In this document: positions 29,687-38,548 of the stretch, in pieces
How the letters are laid out: every line of letters starts with the position of its first letter
How positions within the stretch are numbered: position 1 is the stretch's first letter
Assembly: GCF_042100115.1 (NCBI RefSeq)
Contig: NC_091279.1
Location: 186,001 to 250,000 of the forward strand
Length of the DNA stretch: 64,000 nt
From: Alternaria dauci
Lineage: Eukaryota > Ascomycota > Dothideomycetes > Pleosporales > Pleosporaceae
Direction of reading: 5' to 3'
Made by a program: the position numbers and the translations under genes
The notes under the pieces: model-generated
Seen by the model: only the letters and a program-made list of their open reading frames with translations
The model's database searches: none
What the model was told of the DNA's origin: nothing

Positions 29687-32600
29687 ATGGACGACTCGAC
29701 CATACTCAAGCATGCCCAGCGATTGCGCCGCCCACGCTACTCGGCACGACCCTTTGCTCTCACCATCCTCGCCATCTCCCTCATATCCCTGTTAGCATGG
29801 GCCAGGTCGCAAGTGGCCGACAGCAACGCCCTGGGGGGCGCGTTGCACAAGAGAGGCTTGTCCGTCAAAGATGAGGAGTGCCGCCTCGTCCACCACGCGC
29901 AGGACCAATGCGCCTTTGTGCGCGCAAACTGCCCCGACGAAGAGGCCGGCGTCATATCCTACCTGACCCTCTACTACTGCCGCCTCCCGCATGCGAAGCC
30001 CTTCGCCTTCGTCCTCATGACGCTTTGGCTCGCCCTCCTCTTCAGCACCATTGGCATCGCCGCGAGCGACTTCTTCTGCGTCAACCTCAACACCATTGCG
30101 CGCATGCTGGGCATGAGCGAGAGCTTGGCCGGCGTCACCCTGCTCGCCTTTGGCAATGGCAGCCCCGATGTCTTCTCCACCTTTGCCGCCTTCCGTACCC
30201 ACGCTGCAAGTCTGGCGGTAGGCGAGCTTATCGGTGCTGCCTGCTTCATCACGGCTGTCGTCTCAGGCTCCATGGCTCTGATCCGCCCATTTCAGGTTGC
30301 GCGCAAGAGCTTCGTTCGCGACGTTGGCTTCTTCCTCGTCGCGGCTGCCTTCAGCATGGGCTTCATCGTTGACGGCAAGCTACATCTGTGGGAGTCGGTC
30401 ACCATGGTCGCCTTTTATCTCTTCTACGTCGCCTTCGTCGTGGCCTGGCACTGGTGGCTCAATCTGAGGAAGGCGCGACGAGCGAGGGCAGCCGCCATCA
30501 GGAGTCACTATGTTACCCCCGGCGGCGAAGAGGAGGAATTTCCAGAATACCACGACGACGAAACTAGCGCTGGCAGCAGGACCCCAGGCCTCGGCGTTTC
30601 CATTGACGACTTTTCCATGCTCGAACGTGCTGGCGGCGACAACACCATAGACGACGATGACAACGAGGAAGAGCGAGAACGCTGGATGGGCGAGCTGACC
30701 AACAACATGCGCGTCAACCGCCCAAGCATGTCGCGGCGCAACACGCACACGCCCATCCGACCGAGTTTGGTGGGTGCCTTGGAGTTTAGAGCGGTACTCT
30801 CCTCCTTGCAGAAGTCACGCAATATCCAGTCGATGCCAATCAGTCTGCGACGATATTCCGACGACCCTACCTACACAACTGCCCAGCAACAGAACTACAT
30901 CTCGCAAACAGCAGGCCCGGCGCATCGTCCTCCATTTCACGTGGATCCAACTGCGTCCAACCCATCCCTGCATGTGATCCGACCAAATCTCGACATCCAA
31001 CAGAGTGCAGGCAATCGAGCGCGAGCCGTTTCCACAAATGACATGGACAATGTCAGACTACAGCCGAGCACGCTGCAGGGACAAGGCGTGCCTGACATCA
31101 CCTTTGCATCCGTCACCCCCAACGAACAGACTAGACTGCTGGAGGCGCCTCCGTCGCCGACCATCTCGTTGTCCCCGCCAGCCTCCCGCTCTTCCAGAGC
31201 ACCAAGTCTTGTCGCACCGAGAGACAGACTTCCTTCGCCTAACAGGCTGGCGCCTCCCGGCTCTGAGGATCAAGCGCCACTCCGTGTAATTTCTCCATCG
31301 CTGAGTCCTCGTTCGACTCCGGTAACGGATGGTGATCTCCGCACCCAGCCCCCTAGTCTGAAGCTGACTGTACCGGATGCCACTTCTCCACCCATACCAT
31401 TCCCACCCTATACTGATTACCCTTGGTCGGCGCAGTCCACCTCCAGACCCCAGAGTTTACGTCTGCCCTCGCCAAGCGCATCACCTGAGTCGTCTTACTT
31501 CCCACGAGATCCGTTCGGCCACATTGAAGCAGCAAAGATGCCAAAATGGTGGCCCTCAAGGATCCTACCGACTCCATACATTCTCATCTCGACCCTCTTC
31601 CCGACGTTGACCAGTTGGTCGGACAAGAACATATTTGACAAAGTTTTGGGACTCGTTGCAGGCTTGCCTGTCTTCTTGCTTACCATCACGCTCCCAGTTG
31701 TCGAGCCGCAAAAGGATGAGAACGATGGAGGCCACGCAGAGCTTTCTCTAGATTTCGGTCTACCGCCTGCAGCCACGCCGCATAGCGGAAGTGTCGACTC
31801 TCACACCCGTCACGTATCACTCGTTTTGCCACCAGAGACATCTGCTGACATGGGCTTATCCAAGTCAAGATCGCCCACGAGCGTCCCTTCTCGACAACCA
31901 CATGGTGGGTCCTTCAGCACGACGACCAGTCAACCACCACCGCAGGTGTACATTACAGATTCGGACACTGTAGCACAATCACCCGAGCAACTTCCGACGA
32001 TTCCTACACCTATCGAGCCAAGACAATGGAATCGCTGGCTGGTGATTGTCCAGGTGTTTACGGCCCCCTTCTTCCTCATCCTAGTCCTCTGGGCAAATAT
32101 TGAACCCGACAGCCCACGTGTTCTGCTTCGTCATACGCTCTACGGCCTGATTGTTTCACTCAGCGTTCTTGCCTTTATCCTCTTCACTACCACGCCGAAT
32201 CGCGCGCCGAACTGGCGCTCAGCACTTTGCTTCCTCGGGTTTGCCGTCGCCATTGCTTGGATTAGTACCATTGCTAACGAAGTCGTCGGTGTTTTGCGTA
32301 CCCTGGGTGTTATTCTCAACATGTCCGACGCCATTCTCGGCCTGACCATCTTCGCGGTTGGCAATTCACTTGGTGATCTCGTCGCTGACATAACCGTTGC
32401 ACGACTTGGTTTCCCCATCATGGCCCTCTCGGCCTGCTTCGGTGGCCCAATGTTGAACATTCTACTCGGCGTAGGGTTGAGCGGGTGCTACATGATCATT
32501 ACAAAGGGCGAGCATCGCCATGAAAAACACCCAGATCAGTTCGTCCACTTCAGACCATACCATATCGCTGTAAGCACAACCCTGGTAATATCAGGAGCAA

Positions 32601-32758
32601 CTCTGCTCGCAACACTCGCTGGACTTCTTGTTGCCGTACCAATGCGCAGGTGGAGAATGGACAAGATTATCGGGTGGGGTCTTGTGGCGTTATGGTCTCT
32701 AAGTACTACGGTCAATGTAATTGTAGAAGTGCTAGGTTATAGCAGTAACGTTAGTTAG
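29687..32758 (+). CDS. Sodium/calcium exchanger family (CaCA) cation transporter, NCLX/CCX type
   Basis: One exon of 1023 residues. The N-terminus has a membrane span (FALTILAISLISLLAW) and a lumenal Cys-containing segment (EECRLVHHAQDQCAFVRANC). Two exchanger halves follow. The first (about 105-260) holds the alpha-1 repeat with GNGSPDVFSTFAAF near 156-169. The second (about 770-1020) holds the alpha-2 repeat with GNSLGDLVADITVARLGFP. They are separated by a 500-residue hydrophilic, Ser/Pro-rich cytoplasmic loop with acidic patches, longer than in animal NCLX. Such proteins exchange calcium against sodium or protons across vacuolar, Golgi or mitochondrial membranes; location and counter-ion are not shown by the sequence. 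The ATG at 29687 is preferred, since the in-frame codon two triplets earlier is GTG. Confidence 0.9.
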   Translation: MDDSTILKHAQRLRRPRYSARPFALTILAISLISLLAWARSQVADSNALGGALHKRGLSVKDEECRLVHHAQDQCAFVRANCPDEEAGVISYLTLYYCRLPHAKPFAFVLMTLWLALLFSTIGIAASDFFCVNLNTIARMLGMSESLAGVTLLAFGNGSPDVFSTFAAFRTHAASLAVGELIGAACFITAVVSGSMALIRPFQVARKSFVRDVGFFLVAAAFSMGFIVDGKLHLWESVTMVAFYLFYVAFVVAWHWWLNLRKARRARAAAIRSHYVTPGGEEEEFPEYHDDETSAGSRTPGLGVSIDDFSMLERAGGDNTIDDDDNEEERERWMGELTNNMRVNRPSMSRRNTHTPIRPSLVGALEFRAVLSSLQKSRNIQSMPISLRRYSDDPTYTTAQQQNYISQTAGPAHRPPFHVDPTASNPSLHVIRPNLDIQQSAGNRARAVSTNDMDNVRLQPSTLQGQGVPDITFASVTPNEQTRLLEAPPSPTISLSPPASRSSRAPSLVAPRDRLPSPNRLAPPGSEDQAPLRVISPSLSPRSTPVTDGDLRTQPPSLKLTVPDATSPPIPFPPYTDYPWSAQSTSRPQSLRLPSPSASPESSYFPRDPFGHIEAAKMPKWWPSRILPTPYILISTLFPTLTSWSDKNIFDKVLGLVAGLPVFLLTITLPVVEPQKDENDGGHAELSLDFGLPPAATPHSGSVDSHTRHVSLVLPPETSADMGLSKSRSPTSVPSRQPHGGSFSTTTSQPPPQVYITDSDTVAQSPEQLPTIPTPIEPRQWNRWLVIVQVFTAPFFLILVLWANIEPDSPRVLLRHTLYGLIVSLSVLAFILFTTTPNRAPNWRSALCFLGFAVAIAWISTIANEVVGVLRTLGVILNMSDAILGLTIFAVGNSLGDLVADITVARLGFPIMALSACFGGPMLNILLGVGLSGCYMIITKGEHRHEKHPDQFVHFRPYHIAVSTTLVISGATLLATLAGLLVAVPMRRWRMDKIIGWGLVALWSLSTTVNVIVEVLGYSSNVS

Positions 32759-33066
32759 ACTATAGATGTTACTTTCTTTTCACAACTACATGCCGTATGA
32801 TGCCGTAGACTAAACACTCGGGTAACGCCTGGGACGCTGTGACATGAACGCCATGCCTCGGCAGCGCGTTGCGGGTCTACCTGTGTCGCATAACCATAGC
32901 CATCTTACGCTGCAGCAAGCGCCGCACACCACGAGTATGTAGAGCTACCTTTGAATATCCTGGCGCCGCACGCCGTTTACGGTCGCACGGCGCCAGTAAT
33001 CAGGACATCCACTACGACTCCCATCGTGAAAGCCGACGCTCACTTTTGCGCTCAGCGGCTTCCACG

Positions 33067-33816
33067 ATGGACTATGCACCGCCTCCGCCTCTGCCTCCAC
33101 CCTCATCTCGTCAAGAAGACAAATGTTTGATACCAAGTACTGCGCTTCTGCCTTCACCTCCACCTCCACCTCCACCTCCACCTCCACCTCCACCTCCACC
33201 TCCACCTCCACCTCCACCTCCACCTCCACCTCCACCTCGACACGTCTTCAAACCATCAAGGCCAGCGCACGCAGTACCGCCACCTCCCGCAATGCCGTCT
33301 GGAGCGTTTGAGCCCATAGACAAAGCACACTACTGGCAGTTCCTCAAAGACACAAAGGTAAACATGCCCGGTCAACCCTTCCAGCCATTCCACGTGTTCT
33401 TTTACGGCTCACTCATGGATCCCGAAGTCCTTCAGGCAATTCTCAATCTCCCAGAGCTACCGACTACAAAGCCTGCTACCATTTCTGGTTTCCGTGTCAA
33501 AATGTGGGGCATCTATCCAACATTGATACCCTACCATTCTGGACGCGTGACTGGCACTGTGCGGAAGGTAACCTCGGAAGCCCATTTCGACCGGTTGGCA
33601 GCTTATGAGACTGCGGCTTACAGGTGGGACGAGTGTGATGCAGTTTTGGATAGTGGAGAGATTCTTAGGAGTTGTCGGACATTCTGCTGGGCAGGGGAAC
33701 CTGATAGCAAGGAACTGGAAGACGGTTGCTTCGATCTGGAACGCTATCAAAAAATACTTCAAGCCTTCCGTTACCAGGCGGCGGTCGCTAGTGCAGTGAG
33801 TAATAGTCGGAGGTAG
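33067..33816 (+). CDS. Gamma-glutamylcyclotransferase/AIG2-like protein with poly-Pro tract
   Basis: One exon of 249 residues. The start MDYAPPPPLPPP leads into an uninterrupted run of 27 Pro (about residues 31-57) encoded by alternating CCT CCA codons, then RHVFKPSRPAHAVPPPP. The folded part begins near residue 105 and carries the AIG2/GGCT hallmark FFYGSLMDPEVL, in which the YGSL loop binds the gamma-glutamyl group. It continues with ISGFRVKMWGIYPTLIPYHS, GRVTGTVRKV, and AAYETAAYRW, in which the Glu matches the family's catalytic acid. Plausible substrates are gamma-glutamyl amines or peptides, but that is not decided by sequence. The ATG at 33067 is the first with a plausible context; upstream in-frame sequence is not protein-like. 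Confidence 0.82.
   Translation: MDYAPPPPLPPPSSRQEDKCLIPSTALLPSPPPPPPPPPPPPPPPPPPPPPPPPPPPRHVFKPSRPAHAVPPPPAMPSGAFEPIDKAHYWQFLKDTKVNMPGQPFQPFHVFFYGSLMDPEVLQAILNLPELPTTKPATISGFRVKMWGIYPTLIPYHSGRVTGTVRKVTSEAHFDRLAAYETAAYRWDECDAVLDSGEILRSCRTFCWAGEPDSKELEDGCFDLERYQKILQAFRYQAAVASAVSNSRR
33157..33237 (+). repeat. (CCTCCA)n tandem repeat in coding sequence
   Basis: 81 nt of perfect CCT/CCA alternation, encoding 27 Pro in the GGCT-like protein. The tract is likely to vary in length among strains, always in steps that keep frame if whole units change. Confidence 0.95.
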
Positions 33817-34086
33817 TCGATAAGGCTTTTTCTACGGTCCTCTTAAGCACAATGACTACTTTTTAGAATCTTCGCGCTATATCTGTAAGATCAAAATCGT
33901 GTACAAACTCTTGAATCATCACATACCCGAGCACATACGCACAGGCGGGTGTAGCTTAGCAAGTAAAGTGTTAAAAAGAACGACGAAACATTGTATTCTA
34001 GCTTAAGGCTGACCTTTAAACAAGGACAAGATATATATTTGTAGAATCTAGTCAGAATACAATGTAACCTAACGCTGACGAATCTG

Positions 34087-34362
34087 TTAGGTTTGTCGAC
34101 ATAGAGTGCAAGTATCACCAGCGCAGCAGCAGCATTGACCGTTATCGCGACATTCTGGCGCTCCACCCCGTGCGATCAACTACACCAATTCTTGTCAGCA
34201 GAGGAACGATAAGTACACGGCTGTTTAAAGATACTATGCTACTAGGAGTAGATGCACACTTACATCCGCGGTACAGGTCGCACCACAATCGGCATCGAAA
34301 CGGCACCGTTGTGCGGTAGCAACTGTGCCAAGTAGGATAGCAACGAGAAGGGTGAGTTTCAT
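34087..34362 (-). CDS. 63-residue secreted cysteine-rich protein (effector or knottin candidate)
   Basis: Two exons, complement(34087..34179, 34264..34362), join in phase 0 through a GTAAGT donor and a GTGTAG acceptor. The product has a textbook signal peptide (MKLTLLVAILLGTVATAQ) and a 45-residue mature part with ten cysteines (20, 26, 30, 43, 49, 50, 51, 52, 57, 60), including four consecutive Cys in DNGQCCCCAGDTC. The even number would allow five disulfides. Without the splice, the frame after exon 1 runs into a Cys-poor sequence, so the intron is well supported. No family recognised. It stands alone in a gene-poor stretch 0.9 kb from a MITE. The position and make-up fit a candidate effector or antimicrobial-type peptide; function is not known. 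Confidence 0.72.
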
Positions 34363-34484
34363 GGTAAATATAATTGTGCAGACCGTGGAGGAATTGGAAT
34401 AAGTGTGCAACGTTGTTATTGCCCTGTATTTGCTGACTGAATAGGAATCTTAGGATGTCGATTTGGGTAACAAGAAATGTGATC

Positions 34485-34491
34485 ATTTATA
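34485..34491 (-). promoter_or_regulatory. TATA box of the 63-residue secreted protein gene
   Basis: Reads TATAAAT on minus, about 125 nt upstream of the ATG at 34362. Assigned by motif and spacing. Confidence 0.45.
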
Positions 34492-35250
34492 CTGATTCCT
34501 CAAAAGCTATGCCCGGGGTGACATGGGCTTGGTATCGTATTTTCTACGGTCTACCGGTCACCATCAGTAATCTCCGGCTCTCTCGCTCGGCCATAAACCG
34601 GTTGACTAGAGGTAGTTCCTATCTATTCCCCATTCATTACAACGAACTGGTATTGGCGAGCCTGTGCACACGACGCTGCTGTGCAGGCTCACCCTACTAA
34701 CAGAGTGACGGCAACACATGACTCCACCACGATGAGCTTGATCGGGGCTGAGCTTGAAGCTCATAGATCCCCAAAGCCTGATGAAAAGACCAGCTACGCG
34801 CAGAATGCGAGAATTCATGGCGTAGAGCGCTCACCGCCGAATCGAAGGCATCACGGTCGAACAATTTCGGACCCTGATAGAGGCTAGACCTCGTATGCTA
34901 TATTGAACGCATTGCAAGACAAGTGCAATCCTCCACACGGACTGCACAGCAATTGCCGACCGCAGCGGAAGTTCGGACTGCAGGGCTTGGTGAGTCTTGA
35001 GAATCACGCTGAAACGCTTGGCTAGCAACCCTAGCTGGAGTAGCTGACTGTGTCGGGGACTAGACGATGGCAGTCAACACGCCTGCAGGCGAAAGCGAAA
35101 GCCAACGCGAAAGAGACAGCGCCGTTGAGCCCGAAAGGCACTGTAGGAGTGGAGGACGGTGGTCACAAAAGCATAGGTAGCAGGTTCGTCGCGTCCTGGG
35201 CTGAGTAGTTCTGTGTACACAACACTAGCACGACTCGAAGTGCGCAGAAT
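34492..35250. other. Gene-poor stretch
   Basis: No protein-like frame, RNA gene or repeat seen apart from the MITE that follows. Confidence 0.45.
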
Positions 35251-35680
35251 CGCATTGCAGTAGGATACATGTTACCTAGCTATAAAAAAAATAGGGTTAG
35301 CTATACTAAATTTATTAGGACTAGCGCCTAATATAATCTAAACTTATTCTAAATATATTTAGATATATTTATCTTTATTCTTATCTATATCTATTATATT
35401 TTATAAGAATAAAGATATAATAGATAATACTAGTATTATCTATCTTAAAATAAAAAAAAACTTTATTTTAGATAGAGATATTTAGAAAAAAAGAATTTAA
35501 AAAAATATTAAGAATATGTTTAGAATATGTTAGAAACATGTTTAGCCTATTATATAATCTATACTAGGCTATACTAGCAAACGCACAGACCTTTTTTAAG
35601 ATTAAAATTACCTAATATAGCTAGGTTATGGCTAACCCTATTTTTTCTATGGCCGGGTGACATGCTGCCTCGCATTGCAG
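35251..35680. mobile_element. Mutator-like MITE with 10-bp target-site duplication
   Basis: A 409-bp, strongly A/T-rich element (35262-35670) is bounded by terminal inverted repeats of 40 nt (35262-35301 and 35631-35670) that match at 32 of 40 positions; six of the eight differences are transitions. The inner parts are identical (AAAAAATAGGGTTAGC). A direct repeat CGCATTGCAG at 35251-35260 and 35671-35680 flanks the element as a target-site duplication. TIR length and a 9-11 bp duplication are the hallmarks of Mutator-like (MULE) non-autonomous elements. It has no coding capacity. The inner TIR contains TAGGGTTAG, which resembles the fungal telomere repeat. Confidence 0.78.
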
Positions 35681-36799
35681 CCCTTGTTCCTAAGTAAGAT
35701 GCACCGCATTAGCTCCCGCTCGGATAGATCCACAATAGGCTAGGCGAGATGGAACGAGACTAGTTAGTGCAGTGCCACGACGAGAGACCGCTCTCGCCAG
35801 CTAGTGGCTTGGCTGCTGTCATCCCACAGGCATAGTCGGAATCGAGGTAACACATGGGGTATGAGCGAAGCGTGCGAATTTCTTTGCATGTCGCCTGTGC
35901 AGCTTCGCGGTGGAAGAGCGAAGTTCAGCTCGTGTAGCTGCTGGCGAGCAGAGAAGCGGTGCGAGGCCAGCAACGAAGAGCCAGAGCCACATCCGGCCGC
36001 ACTGAGCCGACAACAGTTCTTGTCGCAGCACTCATCACGCATGTAGACCTCGGGAAGTATGACTGCAGCTCATTAAGCAGACGTAAGTGCGGGCGCGGGC
36101 GTGGCTAGGAAACAGAGGACGAGAAATACCGCACGCAGGAATGCTTGCGCGGGCTTATTCAGGGCTGCGTGCTTGATACATTTTGCCCTGACGCCTAAGA
36201 CTCTAGGGACGGATACCATTGGATTGACTGACCAACCTTCCTTGTGCTTATGCGTCAACAATCTGTAAATAACCTAGACATACATTGCAGTCTTGTAAGT
36301 ATGCCTAGAGCGTGTAGCATGCTCTTCCGCGTCAGTCTGCAATCGCACGCATACGTCGTAGTGGTGGAGTATACATCCGCCTATTTCACGTATCGCCCGC
36401 GATAGCAGGCGTCCATCCATGAGCGGCTTCGACCTTTCTAGGGCATCCACGTGCAGGTGCAACTGGAGAACATCGATCTGAAGATGCTATACCAGTACGA
36501 AGGCATCGTCGAGCTTGTGCACACGGTATCTGTCAGCTTACCCGCCTACTTCTCAGTACTATTTGTACGGCGCTATTCGAGCCTACCACAGCGTATTGTA
36601 ATATCCCTCAAGGATTTAAATATATTGGTTTAATCAACTAAGATAAGAAATAGCTTATTACATTCAGACACGGGAAGGCCTAGGAGGGAGGTGTTACATG
36701 CATATGTTAACACAACCCGTGCGCAAATCGTGCACTATGCTTAGGCCGCAGACTTCACCGTCTTGCTCTTAAATAATACCCCGCTTTTACATACAAACA
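35681..36799. other. Gene-poor stretch
   Basis: Short open frames on both strands lack protein-like composition. I see no second MITE copy or RNA gene. Confidence 0.4.
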
Positions 36800-37009
36800 A
36801 TGGCTCCCACTATCGACTCCAAAGCAGGTCTCCATATGAATGGCCGTCATGCTAACTTGAGGTCCCACACTGCGATTAGTTCTGCCCGCAAACTTCAAAG
36901 CAGACGTGATGCGCAACAGTCGACAGATTCCACCACGGACAACGCCTCATCGGCCACCGTTACCCCCACACGAATTGTCCAGCGCATGCGCCACGTCCGT
37001 GTTCCCTAA
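36800..37009 (+). CDS. Small hypothetical protein, possibly broken by an in-frame TAA
   Basis: The ATG at 36800 sits in a good context (ACAAACAATGG) about 30 nt after an A/T-rich TATA-like patch and encodes 69 residues (MAPTIDSKAGLHMNGRHANL, basic C-terminus QRMRHVRVP). After the TAA at 37007-37009 the same frame continues with protein-like sequence (KITVLPDRQLEEQLMVPLAP, then MYQELVKRFCSLEFLQP) for about 60 more codons, running into the start region of the next gene. CAA to TAA would explain the break. It may be a short real gene or a damaged longer one. Confidence 0.35.
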   Translation: MAPTIDSKAGLHMNGRHANLRSHTAISSARKLQSRRDAQQSTDSTTDNASSATVTPTRIVQRMRHVRVP

Positions 37010-37172
37010 AAGATCACCGTTCTTCCCGACCGACAGTTGGAGGAGCAACTCATGGTTCCACTGGCACCTATGTACCAGGAACTAGTCAAACGTTTCTGCA
37101 GTCTTGAATTTTTGCAACCCACGGCAGTGCATTCTCAGTCTCCTACTACAACACCATATCAAATAGTTTCAC

Positions 37173-38039
37173 ATGTCGTCTCAAAACCACGGAGTTGAGC
37201 TCTGCCTTGAGTTCAACTTCTGTCCACCAGCCACTCTCTCAATCTCTAACCCCTCGGCACCACCTTTGAAGCTGATCGCCACCATCCACCAAACCTCCTC
37301 GGTCTTCCCAGATAGACCCGTTACTATCTTGACCAAGTACTCATGTCTCGACACTACGCCTCGTGAGGATGCGTTCCGCAAGGGCGATGTGCACTCACCG
37401 GAACTCGCATTTTCTTCCACCCGACAAGTAGATGGCTCTGCAAAAGTGCTTAACCTCCGACCCACAAAGCGCATTACGTTCCACCGGATATCAGGCGACC
37501 CAGATCTTGCCAAACGCCCTGAGGATCCCGATACCCCTGGATTCACTTTCATCACAATTCCTCCGGTAGGAAAAGGTTCTGTACAAGTTGCGTGGGAGCT
37601 CTCTGCTGAACGGCTTATGTCGAGTCTCAGCGACGATTCAACCTCGCTCCAAGAAAAGCTTGAACATTTTCTACGAGTCGGGGACACCTACCATGTCTGG
37701 CCCGGCGATCTTTCGATTCGATGGTGGTCATTTGGCTCCTTGGAAGACCCGGAAGGCTTGAAAGGCAAGAAAATCTCGCGCTTCAGCTTTTCTGACGATC
37801 TGGGGTTGGATAGGGAAAAGGGAGCAGATGAAAGCGAAGAGGTTGTTAGTAAGATGCAGGATCTTATTGATTTGCATAGTGTGAACAAGCTGTCTTCGAG
37901 AAGCGCCGTGGAAGGAGAAGAGAAGCCGGATATTAAGAAGATGAGGGAGGAAGGGTGGGTTTTCGGAGAACCGCCAGGGCTGTTGAAGATGATCGCGCAA
38001 GACGAAGACAAAGTAGCAACTTTCAAGATCGTAGAGTAA
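37173..38039 (+). CDS. Conserved-looking hypothetical protein, 288 residues
   Basis: A single uninterrupted exon from the ATG at 37173 (MSSQNHGVELCLEFNFCPPA). The N-terminal half is beta-rich (PPLKLIATIHQTSSVFPDRP, VTILTKYSCLDTTPREDAF, VQVAWELSAERLM). The second half contains a tryptophan-bearing strand (YHVWPGDLSIRWWSFGSLED) and a charged helical tail (MREEGWVFGEPPGLLKM). No signal peptide or membrane span. The layout resembles a group of unnamed fungal proteins of similar length, but I cannot name a family. Likely cytosolic. Gene prediction is secure, function unknown. Confidence 0.65.
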   Translation: MSSQNHGVELCLEFNFCPPATLSISNPSAPPLKLIATIHQTSSVFPDRPVTILTKYSCLDTTPREDAFRKGDVHSPELAFSSTRQVDGSAKVLNLRPTKRITFHRISGDPDLAKRPEDPDTPGFTFITIPPVGKGSVQVAWELSAERLMSSLSDDSTSLQEKLEHFLRVGDTYHVWPGDLSIRWWSFGSLEDPEGLKGKKISRFSFSDDLGLDREKGADESEEVVSKMQDLIDLHSVNKLSSRSAVEGEEKPDIKKMREEGWVFGEPPGLLKMIAQDEDKVATFKIVE

Positions 38040-38097
38040 GGCGGTTGGCTCGTTAGGCAAGTCTGTCAACAGTGCATTAAGACAATATACCTAAGCC

Positions 38098-38454
38098 ATG
38101 CATACGTCGTTCTCAATCACGCGCTGCTTGAGATTGAATTTGCGGAAGAGTGACAGTTCATTCCATGTGCCTCAACAGTTTGAGGTGTCACATCTTTGCG
38201 GACACTCTCACTGCTATCGACCGTCCCATTTGGTGCTTGATTCCCATCGAGTGAACCTGTTGAGATCGCGCTGCCGTGGTTCTGATGTGGATAAGCAGGG
38301 TGCTAGGTACAATCATTGTGTCCATGCCGACATGGCAGGATCCAGTGAACGACACTGCTTCGGACACGAACAATGTCCCGAATACTGTCCGGAGCTCTTG
38401 AGAAAAAAGGACTTTCGCGTCGAAGAAATGAAGAAATGGATGGAGGATAGTTGA
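38098..38454 (+). CDS. Zinc-loop (His-Me finger endonuclease type) protein or remnant
   Basis: The 118-residue frame contains FEVSHLCGHSHCYRPSHLVL, then DSHRVNLLRSRCRG, and later HADMAGSSERHCFGHEQCPE. The pattern SHLCGxxxCxxxxHLxxExHxxN with a second CxxxxxC half is the zinc-binding loop of homing-endonuclease-like His-Me finger proteins, common as small fungal genes of unknown use. Here Asp replaces the usual Glu before SH. The metal-binding Cys and His are kept; the upstream part of a full nuclease fold is missing, so this is either a short family member or a remnant. The start at 38098 is the first ATG. It lies 58 nt after the previous stop on the same strand. Confidence 0.55.
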   Translation: MHTSFSITRCLRLNLRKSDSSFHVPQQFEVSHLCGHSHCYRPSHLVLDSHRVNLLRSRCRGSDVDKQGARYNHCVHADMAGSSERHCFGHEQCPEYCPELLRKKDFRVEEMKKWMEDS

Positions 38455-38548
38455 AGATGTTGCTGGTTTTGTGCATGTATGAATGAGATTCATGTTCCAT
38501 TCAGTCATGTAATGAGCTGCGGGAATAAGTCATTTGTATAATAAGACC

